From Rariglobus sp041662485 (GTDB lineage Bacteria; Verrucomicrobiota; Verrucomicrobiia; Opitutales; Opitutaceae): a stretch of 64,000 nucleotides of DNA. Each line of letters opens with the position of its first letter. The first letter of the stretch is position 1. Positions 16,910 to 27,000 of the stretch are shown piece after piece. The stretch spans positions 1 to 64,000 of the forward strand of contig JBAZSJ010000010.1 in NCBI GenBank assembly GCA_041662485.1, written 5' to 3'. The position numbers and the translations under genes were made by a program. Under the pieces are notes generated by a model. The model saw only the letters and a list, made by a program, of their open reading frames with translations. It ran no database searches and had not been told where the DNA came from.

Positions 16910-18475
16910 ATGGGCGGGCCAACGCAACTCCCGCTCCCTGGGCCAAACACCGCCGCAATCCCTGCGGCGGCCTACGTGCGAATGTCCACGGAGCATCAGC
17001 AGTATTCGACCGAGAACCAGCTCGACCGTATCAAGGAATATGCCGCACGCCGGGGAATGGAGATCGTGCGTGTTTTTGAGGACTCGGGTAAAAGCGGTCT
17101 CAACGTGCGGGGGCGTGAAAGCCTCCGCCGCATGATTACCGAAGTCGAAGCGGGTAGCACGGATTTCAAGTGCATCCTAGCCTACGATGTCAGCCGCTGG
17201 GGGCGGTTCCAGGACGCCGACGAAAGCGGCTATTACGAGTATATCTGCAAGCGGGCGGGTATAAACGTCCATTACTGCGCGGAGCAGTTCGAGAACGACG
17301 GATCGCCCACGTCGAATATCATCAAAAGCGTGAAGCGGTCGATGGCCGGCGAGTATAGCCGCGAACTCTCGACCAAGGTTTTCCAAGGGGCCTGCCGGTT
17401 GATTCAACTGGGCTTCAAGCAGGGCGGCACGGCGGGCTATGGGCTGCGGCGGATGCTGGTCGATCAGGCGGGACAAACCAAGGGCGTGCTTGCGGTCGGC
17501 GAACATAAAAGCCTTCAGACGGATCGCGTCGTCCTCGCGCTCGGGCCGGACGAGGAGGTGGAGACGGTGCGCGGGGTGTATCGGGCCTTTCTCGATGAAA
17601 CCCTGACGGAGCGGGAGATTGCCGACCGGCTCAACGCGCGCGGGCTCAAGACCGACCTCGGGCGAGACTGGACGCGGGGCACGGTGCATCAGCTCCTCAC
17701 GAACGAGAAATACCTCGGGAACAACGTCTATCACCGGACCTCGTTTAAGCTGAAACGGAAGCACGTCCAAAACCCGCCGGAGATGTGGATCAGGGTGGAG
17801 CGGGCGTTTCCGGCCATTGTGACGCCGGAGGATTTCACCCGTGCGCAAGAAATCATCATCGCGCGGGCGAAACGTTACACCGACGACGAGATGCTTGAAA
17901 AGCTGCGGGACGTGCTACGCCAGCATGGGCGCATCTCTGGGGTAATCATCGACGAGCGGGAAGACCTGCCGTCGAGTTCGGTCTTTCGCAGTCGTTTTGG
18001 GAGTCTGGTGCGGGCCTATCAGCTCATAGGCTACGTGCCGGAGACAGATTTCGGGTTTATCGAGGTCAACCGCTACCTCCGCCAAAAGCATCCGGAGGTC
18101 GTGCAGGAAGTGATTTCGGAGTTGGCAAAGATCGGGGTGAAGGTGGCGCGCGATCCGAAAACGGAACTGCTCGTGCTCGATCAAGAGCTGATTGTGTCGC
18201 TGGTGCTGTCGCGGTGCCTGCGCACGGATGCGGGGACGCCGCGGTGGTTGGTGCGTTTCGAGGAAAGCCACCGGCCAGACATCACCGTCGTCGCCCGGAT
18301 GGATGAGACAAATCAGGCGATCAAAGATTATTACCTGTTCCCCTCGCTGGATCAACTGGCGCTGCGGCTCCGGCTGGCGGAGTGCAACGACGCGCTCCTC
18401 GATGCCTACCGGTTCGATGACCTGGGATTCTTTTACTCACTGGCGGAGCGAATTTCGATTGAGGACGTAGCATGA
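16910..18475 (+). CDS. Large serine recombinase
   Basis: This site-specific recombinase cuts and rejoins DNA through a serine. The 521-aa protein has a resolvase domain beginning AAYVRMSTEHQQYSTENQ, with the catalytic serine in RMST, followed by GKSGLNVRGR and the arginine-rich AYDVSRWGRF. A recombinase domain follows (LTEREIADRLNARGLKTD, VHQLLTNEKYLGNNVYHR, about residues 220-300), and the last 200 residues are family-specific. Its stop overlaps the next start by four bases (ATGA). Because the island has a tyrosine integrase at the tRNA, this enzyme probably moves or resolves something else, such as this four-gene cassette. Confidence 0.88.
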   Translation: MGGPTQLPLPGPNTAAIPAAAYVRMSTEHQQYSTENQLDRIKEYAARRGMEIVRVFEDSGKSGLNVRGRESLRRMITEVEAGSTDFKCILAYDVSRWGRFQDADESGYYEYICKRAGINVHYCAEQFENDGSPTSNIIKSVKRSMAGEYSRELSTKVFQGACRLIQLGFKQGGTAGYGLRRMLVDQAGQTKGVLAVGEHKSLQTDRVVLALGPDEEVETVRGVYRAFLDETLTEREIADRLNARGLKTDLGRDWTRGTVHQLLTNEKYLGNNVYHRTSFKLKRKHVQNPPEMWIRVERAFPAIVTPEDFTRAQEIIIARAKRYTDDEMLEKLRDVLRQHGRISGVIIDEREDLPSSSVFRSRFGSLVRAYQLIGYVPETDFGFIEVNRYLRQKHPEVVQEVISELAKIGVKVARDPKTELLVLDQELIVSLVLSRCLRTDAGTPRWLVRFEESHRPDITVVARMDETNQAIKDYYLFPSLDQLALRLRLAECNDALLDAYRFDDLGFFYSLAERISIEDVA

Positions 18476-19359
18476 AAAACAACGAAGAAAAAGAAGTCGT
18501 GTTGGTGCCGGTGAGGGCCGTGCGGGTGGGCAACCCGCGCGTGCGTGATCGCCGGAAATTTGAACAGATCGTGCAGAACATCGGCACGGTCGGGCTCAAG
18601 CGGCCTATCACCGTCACGGAGGGAGTCCCGGACGACGAGGGGCGGCCAACCTATGATCTCGTGTGCGGACAGGGACGGCTCGAAGCCTTCATCGCGCTTG
18701 GGCAAAGCGAGATTCCCGCCTTCGTCCGGCAGATGTCGAAGGAGGACGGACTGATTGCCAGCCTGGTCGAGAACATCGCGCGTCGGCGGGTGCGGGCGAT
18801 TGATCAAATCCGCTTGATTCAGTGGATGAAGGAACAGGACAACTCGATTGAAGACATCGCCCGCAAAACGGGCCTCTGCGAGGCCTACCTTCAGGGCATC
18901 CTCAAGCTGCTCGCGCAGGGTGAGGAACGCGTGTTGGACGCGGTGCTTCACGGACGGCTCCCGATCACGATAGCGGTGAGCATCGCCGGCACCGACGACG
19001 AGGAGGGGCAGCGGATGCTTTTGGAAGCCTACGAGCGGAAGGAAATGCGCCAGTCCACGCTCTCGACCTTTCGGAAGCTCCTCGAACACCGGAAGTGTTT
19101 CGGTCGCACCTACGCCAGCGACTCCCGGCAACGCCAGCGGCGCCGCACCAGCGCGGACGGGCTGATCCTCGCCTACAAACAAGAAACCCAGAGACAAAAG
19201 CTCATGGTGCGGAAGGCGCGAGCCTGCGAGACGCGGCTCCTGTCGCTCACAGCCGCCTTCAAAGCCCTGCTTGCGGATGAGAACTTCGGCACGCTCCTGC
19301 GAGCCGAGGATTTGAACACGCTACCAAAGTTCATCGTCGAACGCGTCCAGCAATCCTGA
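18472..19359 (+). CDS. ParB-like protein, first copy
   Basis: The 295-aa protein has a ParB N-terminal domain: VLVPVRAVRVGNPRVRD, GLKRPITVTEG, the CGQGRLEAF stretch in place of the CTP-binding GERR motif, and SLVENIARRRVRAID. A helix-turn-helix follows at about residues 120-145 (IEDIARKTGLCEAYLQGILK). ParB proteins bind DNA sites and switch with CTP; in plasmids they work with ParA, which is absent here. It is translationally coupled to the recombinase before it and shares one base with the ParB-like gene after it, which suggests that all three act together. Confidence 0.82.
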   Translation: MKNNEEKEVVLVPVRAVRVGNPRVRDRRKFEQIVQNIGTVGLKRPITVTEGVPDDEGRPTYDLVCGQGRLEAFIALGQSEIPAFVRQMSKEDGLIASLVENIARRRVRAIDQIRLIQWMKEQDNSIEDIARKTGLCEAYLQGILKLLAQGEERVLDAVLHGRLPITIAVSIAGTDDEEGQRMLLEAYERKEMRQSTLSTFRKLLEHRKCFGRTYASDSRQRQRRRTSADGLILAYKQETQRQKLMVRKARACETRLLSLTAAFKALLADENFGTLLRAEDLNTLPKFIVERVQQS

Positions 19360-20243
19360 TGAGCACGCCCAAAAAAGTCCGCATCGGCTTCGAGAAAAAA
19401 GCCATCGAGCTGCCGCTGTCCTCGATCCTGCCGATTCGCCAGGTGAAGCCGACAGATGGATGCTTCGGCAAATACCGCACCGTGCTCGCGTCGATTAAAG
19501 CGATTGGGTTGGTCGAGCCACTGGTGGTGTATCCCAACCGCGCCGCGAAGGGAACGTATATGCTCCTCGACGGGCATATGCGGGTAAAGGCGATGCAAGA
19601 GATCGGAGTCGAAACCGCGCTGTGCCTCGTGTCCACGGATGACGACGCGTTCACCTACAACGACAAGATCAGCCGCATCGCGCTCATTCAGGAACACCGC
19701 ATGATCATGAAAGCGCTCGACGGCGGGGTGACGGAGGAGGCGATTGCCAAGGCCCTCGACATCGACGTGAAGACGGTCGTCTCGCGCAAACGTCTCCTCG
19801 ACGGCATCCACAACGAGGCGGTGCAAATTCTCAAGGACAAGCCGATCACTGAGCGGGCTCTCGGTCTTCTCAAAAACGTGAAAGCACTCCGGCAAATCGA
19901 AATGGCCCAGCTCATGGTGAGCGGGAACAACTACACCTTTTCCTACGTGCGTGCGCTACTGGTCGGGACGAACCGGGAACAACTGGTGAAGCCGGACGAA
20001 CCCAAGAAAGTGCGCGGTATGTCGGCGGAGGATGTGACACGCATGGAGAAAGAAATGGAGTCGATGGAGCACGATTTCCGGCTCTTCCAAGACCAATACG
20101 GCGAAAACACCTTGCACCTCGGAGCGGCCCAGCGTTACGTGCGCAAGCTCCTCGATAACGCCAAAGTGAAGCGCTTTTTGAACCAGCGGCATCCGGAGAT
20201 TCTGGAGGAACTCCAAGAACTCGCGGCACTCGACGCGCTGTAA
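19359..20243 (+). CDS. ParB/RepB-like protein, second copy
   Basis: The 294-aa protein again carries a ParB N-terminal fold (LPLSSILPIRQVKPTD, LDGHMRVKAMQEIG, ALIQEHRMIMKAL) and an HTH (TEEAIAKALDIDVKTVVSRK). Its C-terminal half resembles the RepB partition C-terminal region (TERALGLLKNVKALRQIEMA, NYTFSYVRALL). It overlaps the previous stop by one base (TGATG). It is probably a DNA-binding partner of the recombinase; whether it helps site choice or partition is inference. Confidence 0.82.
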   Translation: MSTPKKVRIGFEKKAIELPLSSILPIRQVKPTDGCFGKYRTVLASIKAIGLVEPLVVYPNRAAKGTYMLLDGHMRVKAMQEIGVETALCLVSTDDDAFTYNDKISRIALIQEHRMIMKALDGGVTEEAIAKALDIDVKTVVSRKRLLDGIHNEAVQILKDKPITERALGLLKNVKALRQIEMAQLMVSGNNYTFSYVRALLVGTNREQLVKPDEPKKVRGMSAEDVTRMEKEMESMEHDFRLFQDQYGENTLHLGAAQRYVRKLLDNAKVKRFLNQRHPEILEELQELAALDAL

Positions 20244-20401
20244 GATTTTCACCCGACACACAACCGCACCTCAGACGATTTTAGTGGGCTGGCTCCCGGA
20301 CGCCGAAACGACCAAAGCCGCGAGGCGAATATGGGCACGAGGCCGCGAGGCTTGGTGAAACATTGTTCATTCGTGGTCGGGTGATTCCATTTTCAGAAAC
20401 G

Positions 20402-20436
20402 AAAAAGCCCCGGCGCGCTGTAAGGCACGCCGGGGC
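20402..20436 (-). terminator. Terminator after the DUF6573 gene
   Basis: On the minus strand GGCCCCGGCG pairs with CGCCGGGGC and a run of T follows. It lies just past the stop at 20452. On the plus side, 20244-20400 holds no gene that I can see. Confidence 0.75.
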
Positions 20437-20451
20437 CGGAGCGGCTGCGTG

Positions 20452-20901
20452 TCAGTCCTCGTCGGGGAGCATGATCGTAAGGCAGGGGCGGCCGGCCTCG
20501 TCGGGGTGCTGCTCTGCCTTCAGGGTATGCAGGCGCTTCCGGCCGGTGCCGGTGATGATGACGCGGAACAGGCGCCCACCCTGCCAGACGCGGACGGGGC
20601 AGGCTCGGGACATGTGTAGGATGTCGTGCCAGACGCCGCGCCAGTCGTTCGCGTGCTTCGGGCTCGCGACGGCCTGCTCGATGAGGGCGAAGACAGTCGC
20701 GGTCATGGCGACGTGAACGCCGGGGAAGTGCTGGCGGGAAACCTGGGCGAGGTCGCCGGTGGAGGCGTCGGCAAGGACGCCGTCGGCGATGGCCTGGGCG
20801 CGGGTGTAAATGGAAATGACGATGAAGCCGTCGAACGGGTGGCCGGGCTGGTGGACTACGTCGCCGGGCTGAGGTGTAGGATCACGGGAGATGTCACGCA
20901 T
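20452..20901 (-). CDS. DUF6573-like protein, 149 aa
   Basis: The stretch PFDGFIVISIYTRAQAIADGVLADAS is typical of the DUF6573 family of small proteins found on plasmids, phages and conjugative elements; function is not established. The C-terminal part holds a beta-rich segment (RACPVRVWQGGRLFRVIIT) and an acidic end. I set the start at 20901 (MRDISRDPTPQPGD); the longer frame upstream is low-complexity Arg/Pro sequence that looks untranslated. It has its own terminator. Confidence 0.75.
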   Translation of the reverse strand: MRDISRDPTPQPGDVVHQPGHPFDGFIVISIYTRAQAIADGVLADASTGDLAQVSRQHFPGVHVAMTATVFALIEQAVASPKHANDWRGVWHDILHMSRACPVRVWQGGRLFRVIITGTGRKRLHTLKAEQHPDEAGRPCLTIMLPDED

Positions 20902-21217
20902 GGGATGTCGGAGGAGTGCGCCCCAACGAGGGCGCGGATGAGAGTAGCGGGCCGCGCTACGCGGAGCCCCCGGATGGCCAAACCGAAAAAACGGCCGCCC
21001 CCGAGGGATGCCGACGGGAAGCACCGGCTGCGCAAGGTGGAGCGCAGCGGGACGGGACGCGGGACGACGCAGTCGCCAGCGCCCGCCAGCGAGCAATACC
21101 TAGAGGCGTGGACGGGCGGAGTGCGCAGCGCGAAGACCGCCAGCCGTCGCAGGTGCTACCCTAAAGGCACACTCTGGGCACGGCCACGCACGAAGAATTT
21201 GAGCCTCCGGCGAGCAT
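20902..21217. other. Gap without a convincing gene, 316 bases
   Basis: It is GC-rich sequence, full of GCGCAG/GGGACG words, between the DUF6573 start and the helicase stop. A plus-strand frame starting at 20974 (MAKPKKRPPP) is basic low complexity and unconvincing. The DUF6573 promoter must lie here, but no clear -35/-10 pair stands out. Confidence 0.5.
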
Positions 21218-24034
21218 CTATTTTCTGAAGATCGGAGCGCAGCCGTATTTCCCCATCACATTAAAAACGAAAGCGTGCACGAGGGACTGATCGGGGCGGG
21301 TGAAGACGCCTAGATTCATAAAGTCGTTATGAATCTGAACGAAGCTTTTCCCCAGGGCGGCGGCTACATTACGCACCGTGGGTTCACCGCGAATGGGAAT
21401 AAGCGTCACGCCGTTAATCACCATTTCCTCTTGGTCCGTGGGCGTATAAACTGGCGTAGGATGGCCTGCATCACTTTCCGGCACTAACGCTACTTCATCC
21501 GGAACCTCGGCGACGGCGGGCTTAATTACGGCTGCAACCTGAACCGGTTCAGTAATCACCGGCACTTCAGCTGCGGGCGCGTCTGCTGTGGGAATGATTA
21601 CTGGCTCAACTACCGGTTCATCTACGTCAGACACGGTCACCGCCTCAATCGGGCTGGGTGCGGGTTGTGCGTCTTCAGCGGGTTGCTCAAAAATCAACGG
21701 ACGAGGTGAGACGGCCGCAGTCATTGCGGTTAAGAACGGCGAGGGTTCACCGGTGTGAACAAGGCAGACTTCGTCACGGCCACGGGTCATCGCCACGTAG
21801 AGACGGAGTGCCTCGCGCCAGATCTCGCCCGCCGGCACACCCTTGGGCGGGAACTCTCCCGCGCCCATTCCGACGATAATTATCAGACTAAACTCGAAGC
21901 CCTTGATGTTGTAGATGTCGCTCACCACGACGACGTCGGCGCGCATCTGATAGTCGCCCGTGAGTCGTGAGGTGGCGATGCCAGGCGGGGCGGTTTCGCG
22001 AATCTTGCGAACTGAAATTACATCGGGGTTTGCCGTGGCGATGCAGATGCTAAAACCCGGATACCCAGATGCCAGCCACTCGCCCGCTAGCGACCATGCC
22101 GCCCGCAAGGGATCGTTGGTTTCGCAGACGAAGGGACGTGCGCCGTCCCGTTGGGCGTATTCTGGTTTTAGCACTGTCACGCCTTCATGCTTTGCCGTGG
22201 CTTCGTTGGCGTAGGATTCGAGCAGGAGGTGTGCGGCCTCCAAAATCTGTCGGCTGTTTCGATAATTTTTGAGGATGCTGCGATTCACGCGATGCCCCGG
22301 CCCAAGCCCCGCCTGTGGCAAATCGAAATCTTTGGTGTAAATTTTCTGTGCGGTGTCGCCGGTGAGAAAAAGACCGTTGAGCGGCGCACTGGGGATTTTG
22401 GAGATCAACTCCAGATCGAGCGTGGAGAAGTCCTGGAACTCATCGACCAAGACGCAGCGAAAGCGGAGATGATCGGGGATGCTACCGGCATGATCGTCGA
22501 GCGCGACAGTCGAGGCCTGGGTAAGCTCCATGCCGTCGAGTTTACCGTTTCGGAGTTGATAGCGTTCCCACGTGCGCAGCACGCGAAGGATGTCTTCACG
22601 TCGCTTGTCCTGGAACTGAATGCAGCGCCCGCCTCGATCATACTTGGCGTAGCCCTCGTAGGCCGAAGACAAGCGGCACGCGCTCCGCACCAAGGTTAGC
22701 TCCTCTTTCAAGTAGCGAGGCGCATCGATGGCTTGGTCTTGGCTAAAGAGATAAACGGTGAGACGAGAAAGGGCATCCTTGGTCGGCTGTGACTCGGGGT
22801 CGGCGCAGAACGCATCCCAAAGCTTCTCGATTTCATATTCATCCCGCGCGTCAAACAGGGTGGTCAACTCGGTGAGGTTACGACCGCCGATGAAGTCGTT
22901 TACCTCGTCCTTGAGTTCTAACAGCGAGCCGAAGGACGTGAAAAAATCCTCCATGCCGTAGAACTTCAGCATGGATTCCAGATACTCGTAGAAAGCCATG
23001 ACCCGGATCGGGTATTTCACGCCACCGGCCAAGCGCTCGATGTGGTTGCGGATGAGGTCGGCGAGCGGGCGGTTGAGGGTCAGGACAAGAATCGGTTCGT
23101 CGGGATATTCTTTGGCCAAGCGGATTGCACGATGCACGAGCACGCAGGTTTTACCGCTGCCGGAGACTCCCGTGAAAACGCAGGGCTTGGGAATGTCTTC
23201 GACCACGACGCGCTTTTGGCCGGGATGCAGATAGAGCATCCATTCCTGAAACCGCGATGGTTCCCAGAGAGCGTCGAACTCCGCCTCGGTGAGATCGTTG
23301 AGGACGATGAGGGTGTCCGAATTGGCCTCGGCCTTTACCACCTCGGGAGTGATCGGTTTCGCCTCATCCGCGCGTTGACGCGTGCCGAGAAAGACATCCC
23401 GGTGACGCTCCGCCACGACGAGCAGGCCGTCTCGCAAGGCCACGATCAGATTTAGCGCGAGGTTGGCGGCCTCGGCGTTTGCTTCGTCCTGCACGTCTTG
23501 CAGCACTTCTTGGATCAACTCCTCTGTCGCATTGGCGTCGAGCGCCAGCAACCGGCGGCGAACGCTTTTGGGCGGGACGAGCTGCTCCCAATCGAGTCCG
23601 CTGATGTGAGCCAGATAAGGCCGGGTGTCCTCGGGCGGCGTGGTGGCCGCCGGAAGATGAGGAGTGTTGGCGATCTCTCGCTCAACGATCACGCCGATGC
23701 GTTTGGTGTCCTTGTCGTAGGTGAAGGACTGGCCGCGATTCACGTCGAGCCAATGATTCACCTCATCATGCGAACCGGCGTAGCAGAGCATGACGACCTC
23801 ACCGAAATCCACGGACACCAGCCGATAGCCGTTACCCAGGTCGTATTTGATGCAGTTTTTGATGCGGCTCTCGCCGTGATCCGTGGTTTGGCAAACGTTA
23901 CGCTCGCCGAGGGCCAAGCCTTGGCGGATTTCGCCGATCTTGCGGTAGGCGTTGGCCCGCCCGCCGCCACTGCGCCGCATCTGTTTCAGGACTTCATTGA
24001 ACTTGTTTTCCCGGTGAACGACGACGAGCGGCAT
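21218..24034 (-). CDS. UvrD/Rep-like superfamily 1 helicase with RelE-like N-terminus and IF2-N-like C-terminus
   Basis: This 938-aa fusion has three parts. Residues 1-100 resemble a RelE/HigB-type domain (YDLGNGYRLVSVDFGEVVML, YAGSHDEVNHWL). The helicase core has Walker A GVSGSGKTCVLVHRAI (about 288-303), Walker B LVDEFQDFSTLDLE, the arginine-bearing YRNSRQILEA, and VAMTRGRDEVCLVH near the end of the core. After a Pro/Val-rich linker of about 100 residues, the C-terminus (TVRNVAAALGKSFVQIHNDF, NLGVFTRPDQSL) looks like the small helical domain at the N-terminus of IF-2. It is the last gene of the defence-like operon. Such helicases unwind or translocate on DNA; its exact job here is inferred. 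Confidence 0.85.
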   Translation of the reverse strand: MPLVVVHRENKFNEVLKQMRRSGGGRANAYRKIGEIRQGLALGERNVCQTTDHGESRIKNCIKYDLGNGYRLVSVDFGEVVMLCYAGSHDEVNHWLDVNRGQSFTYDKDTKRIGVIVEREIANTPHLPAATTPPEDTRPYLAHISGLDWEQLVPPKSVRRRLLALDANATEELIQEVLQDVQDEANAEAANLALNLIVALRDGLLVVAERHRDVFLGTRQRADEAKPITPEVVKAEANSDTLIVLNDLTEAEFDALWEPSRFQEWMLYLHPGQKRVVVEDIPKPCVFTGVSGSGKTCVLVHRAIRLAKEYPDEPILVLTLNRPLADLIRNHIERLAGGVKYPIRVMAFYEYLESMLKFYGMEDFFTSFGSLLELKDEVNDFIGGRNLTELTTLFDARDEYEIEKLWDAFCADPESQPTKDALSRLTVYLFSQDQAIDAPRYLKEELTLVRSACRLSSAYEGYAKYDRGGRCIQFQDKRREDILRVLRTWERYQLRNGKLDGMELTQASTVALDDHAGSIPDHLRFRCVLVDEFQDFSTLDLELISKIPSAPLNGLFLTGDTAQKIYTKDFDLPQAGLGPGHRVNRSILKNYRNSRQILEAAHLLLESYANEATAKHEGVTVLKPEYAQRDGARPFVCETNDPLRAAWSLAGEWLASGYPGFSICIATANPDVISVRKIRETAPPGIATSRLTGDYQMRADVVVVSDIYNIKGFEFSLIIIVGMGAGEFPPKGVPAGEIWREALRLYVAMTRGRDEVCLVHTGEPSPFLTAMTAAVSPRPLIFEQPAEDAQPAPSPIEAVTVSDVDEPVVEPVIIPTADAPAAEVPVITEPVQVAAVIKPAVAEVPDEVALVPESDAGHPTPVYTPTDQEEMVINGVTLIPIRGEPTVRNVAAALGKSFVQIHNDFMNLGVFTRPDQSLVHAFVFNVMGKYGCAPIFRK

Positions 24035-24049
24035 GGTGACGGTGGCGAT

Positions 24050-27000
24050 TTACGCGATGGGTTGTTTGTTCAGATACTCGACCTCTGTCTTGAGTGAGTC
24101 GGGATTCTTGCAGACGTGGAAGGCCCAGCGGCCCATGCGGCCCCAGTTGTTGACGGCGGAGACCCAGCGTTTGGCGGCCTGGAACTTGGCCTCCTCCTTC
24201 TCGCCGTGGAGACCCTTGACCTCCAAAAGCACGCTCACGCCATTTTTCAGACGGACGACGAAGTCCGGTAGAAACTTGTGGGCACCGCCGTAAAACTCAT
24301 ACGGGATTTCAATGCCGAGGTGATCGTTGCGAGCGAAAAACAAGACCGCGTCGCTGGCCTCCAGTTGAAATGCAACCGAGCGTTCCCACGTGTCGGTATC
24401 GAGGACGACTTGGTCGATGTGGCTTTTGAACGTCGCGTGACAGGGCCGGGTGGTCGTGAAACGCACCTCTGCGGTGCTCCCGTAGGGCCGGAAGCGATTG
24501 ATGACGGGAAGAAGCGGCGGCTCGCCCGCGCCGTGGTCGGGCTCGATGGCGTCGGTCAACTGCTCGACGACCTTCCGCATGTAAACCTCCAGCGCGAGTT
24601 CCTGCTTGGCGCAGCCGTTCCATTGGATGCGGCGATCCGCGTATTCCTCCACGATAGCGAGCACCTGCGGGAAAAGCTGGTGGCGGGCGTGGTGCTTGAG
24701 TTTGGCCTCCTTGCCGGGCTGCGACTCGGTAAGGCGGTGGACGATCAGACGCGTGATCTCGAACAGAATTGTCTGGAGGTGGTGCAGCTCGTAAAACTCG
24801 TCCCGGTCGTGCTTCGCCAAGGCGAAGTCCCCCGAGCCTTTTTGCCCGTTGCCTTTGATTCCGACCTGGGGCTGCACGTAAACTTGGGTGGGGAAGTCGG
24901 TGGGCTTGATGGTGAGCGGCTCTACCTTAGCAATGTCGCAACGCACCTTGTGCTGGCGCAGTTCCATGACGTAGCCGTCCACGTTGGGGAAACGCATCTC
25001 CATCATGCCGCGTTCGACCAAAGCCTGCACGAGATTGGTGGGTTTGTCGTCAGGCTCGGGGGTTTTGCCTTCCCGCCCTTTGTAGGGAATGACCGAGAAC
25101 GGAATGCCGTAAACGTCCACGTATTCGGGGCGCAGGCGCTCTTCGCCGGTCTTCTCGTCGATGTAAGCGTCGTAGCTGATACGACGCAGGCCGCGTCCGA
25201 CGACCTGTTCGCAGAGGAGTTGGCTGCCGAAGGCACGCAGGCCGAGGATCTGAGTGACGTTGTTGGCGTCCCAGCCCTCGGTGAGCATCTGCACGGAGAC
25301 GACACACCGTATGTGTTCGCCGGGGGTGCCGGGCTTGCCGACGTTGGCGATAAGTTCGCGCAGACGCTCGGCCTCCTTGAGTTTGGAACCCGTCGCGGTG
25401 CCGACTTCGGCCTCGGCGAGCAGCTTGCTGTCGATGCGCAGCGTGACGGTGCGACCGGCGGTGTTGGCTAGATCGCGGAACGGCACGCCGTCCGAATTGT
25501 AACGGCGCTCCTTCCGCGTGGTGACCGTGCCGTCGTCGTCTTCCTCGGAAATTTCCTCAACCGTCTCGCCGGAGATTTTCTCGAAGAACACCTGCGCCAT
25601 ATCGGTGTTGTCGCAGACGACGATAATGACCGGGGGCACGAAGGTTTGGCCGCCCTTGGCCTCGCGATGTTGGTCGAAGCGTTCTTTCCACTGCGAGGCG
25701 AGCATTGCCAAGGCGGGCTCCGCCTGCCGCCAGGTGGCCTCGGGCTTGGGCTTGCCGCGATCAAAGTTGGCGTCGCCCTGGGCCTTGAGCTGGCGTTTGA
25801 TTTCGTCCCACAGGCGGAAGAATTTGGGATCGGGCCGCCCGCTGGTGTCGGCCACCGGCAGGCGCGGAATTTTGGTGATGCCGCTCTCGATGGCGTCAAC
25901 GAGGCCGAAGTCGCTCACCAACCACGGAAACGGCGAACCCTCGATGTAGCCGCTGCCGCCGAGATAAAAGGGAGTGGCCGAGAGGTCGATGCAGCAACGC
26001 ACGCCCACCGAGGCGTTGAGCTTGTCGAGACCCTCCACCCAGACGGTGGCCTCTTTTTGGTCGTCGTCGCTGGCATCGCCGAAGCCGCTTTCGTCGCCCT
26101 TCTTCTTCTTGGTCTTCACCGCCGCTTCCGGCGGTGCGGGACGGTAGGCGTGGTGCGCCTCGTCGTTCATCACGAGCACATCACCCCGGCCATAAAGATC
26201 GCGAAGCACGCGGCGGGCAAAGGCATCCGCGCCTTCCTCGCCTTTCTGGACGACGGCATAGGTGGCGCCGCCCTCCGAGTGTTCGCTCTCGGGGGCGAAG
26301 GCGTGCCAGTTGGTGACCATCACTCGTCCGACGGAGAGCAGACTTCGCAGGGTAGCGGGCACGATGTCGAAGATGGCGTAGTAGCTCTTTTCCGGGTCGC
26401 CGTCGGTGCGCAGCACTTGCAGGCGCTCGCGCACGGTGAGGTTGGGGCACGCGACCACCACGGCGGAGGGGAACCGAGTATCGCCGGGCACGGCCCCGCG
26501 ATTGCAGAAACTCCAGGCTACCAGCATGGCCATGACGACGGTCTTGCCTGAACCCGTAGCCATCTTGCAGCCGTAGCGGGTGAGCGCCTTTTGGGTTTCA
26601 TCCCAAGGCTGGTCGCACAGACGCGGAAAAAAATCATCCCCCATGCCGGCGGCGAGCGGCGGTTTCTCGCCTTTGATCATCGCTGCGTAGTCCTGCGCCG
26701 TGACCGTCGGGTTGAACCGGGTGCGGCGGCCGGAAGCCAAAATCTCGTTGAGGTAGATGATCGTTTCGACCGCCTCCAACTGGCAGAAGAAGAACCGGCG
26801 TTTGCGGTCGGGCCGCGTCCAGTGGGCGAGAAGCTTTTTGGTGACCTGCGACGCGTTTTCGTAGCCGCTCTCGCGCCACTTGGCGACATCCACGCGGAGG
26901 GAGTTGACGAGAGGGAGTGGTTCGCTGCCTCGATCCCCAGAACCAACACCGGCGATTTCAGTTTGGCCGGTGATAACACGCTGGGTTGTCCAAAAATACT

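Noticed and set aside
16910..18475. Serine recombinase as the enzyme that inserted the island
   Set aside because: The island ends are a tRNA 3' duplication with a tyrosine integrase next to it, the normal signature of that enzyme type. The serine recombinase probably belongs to the nested cassette.
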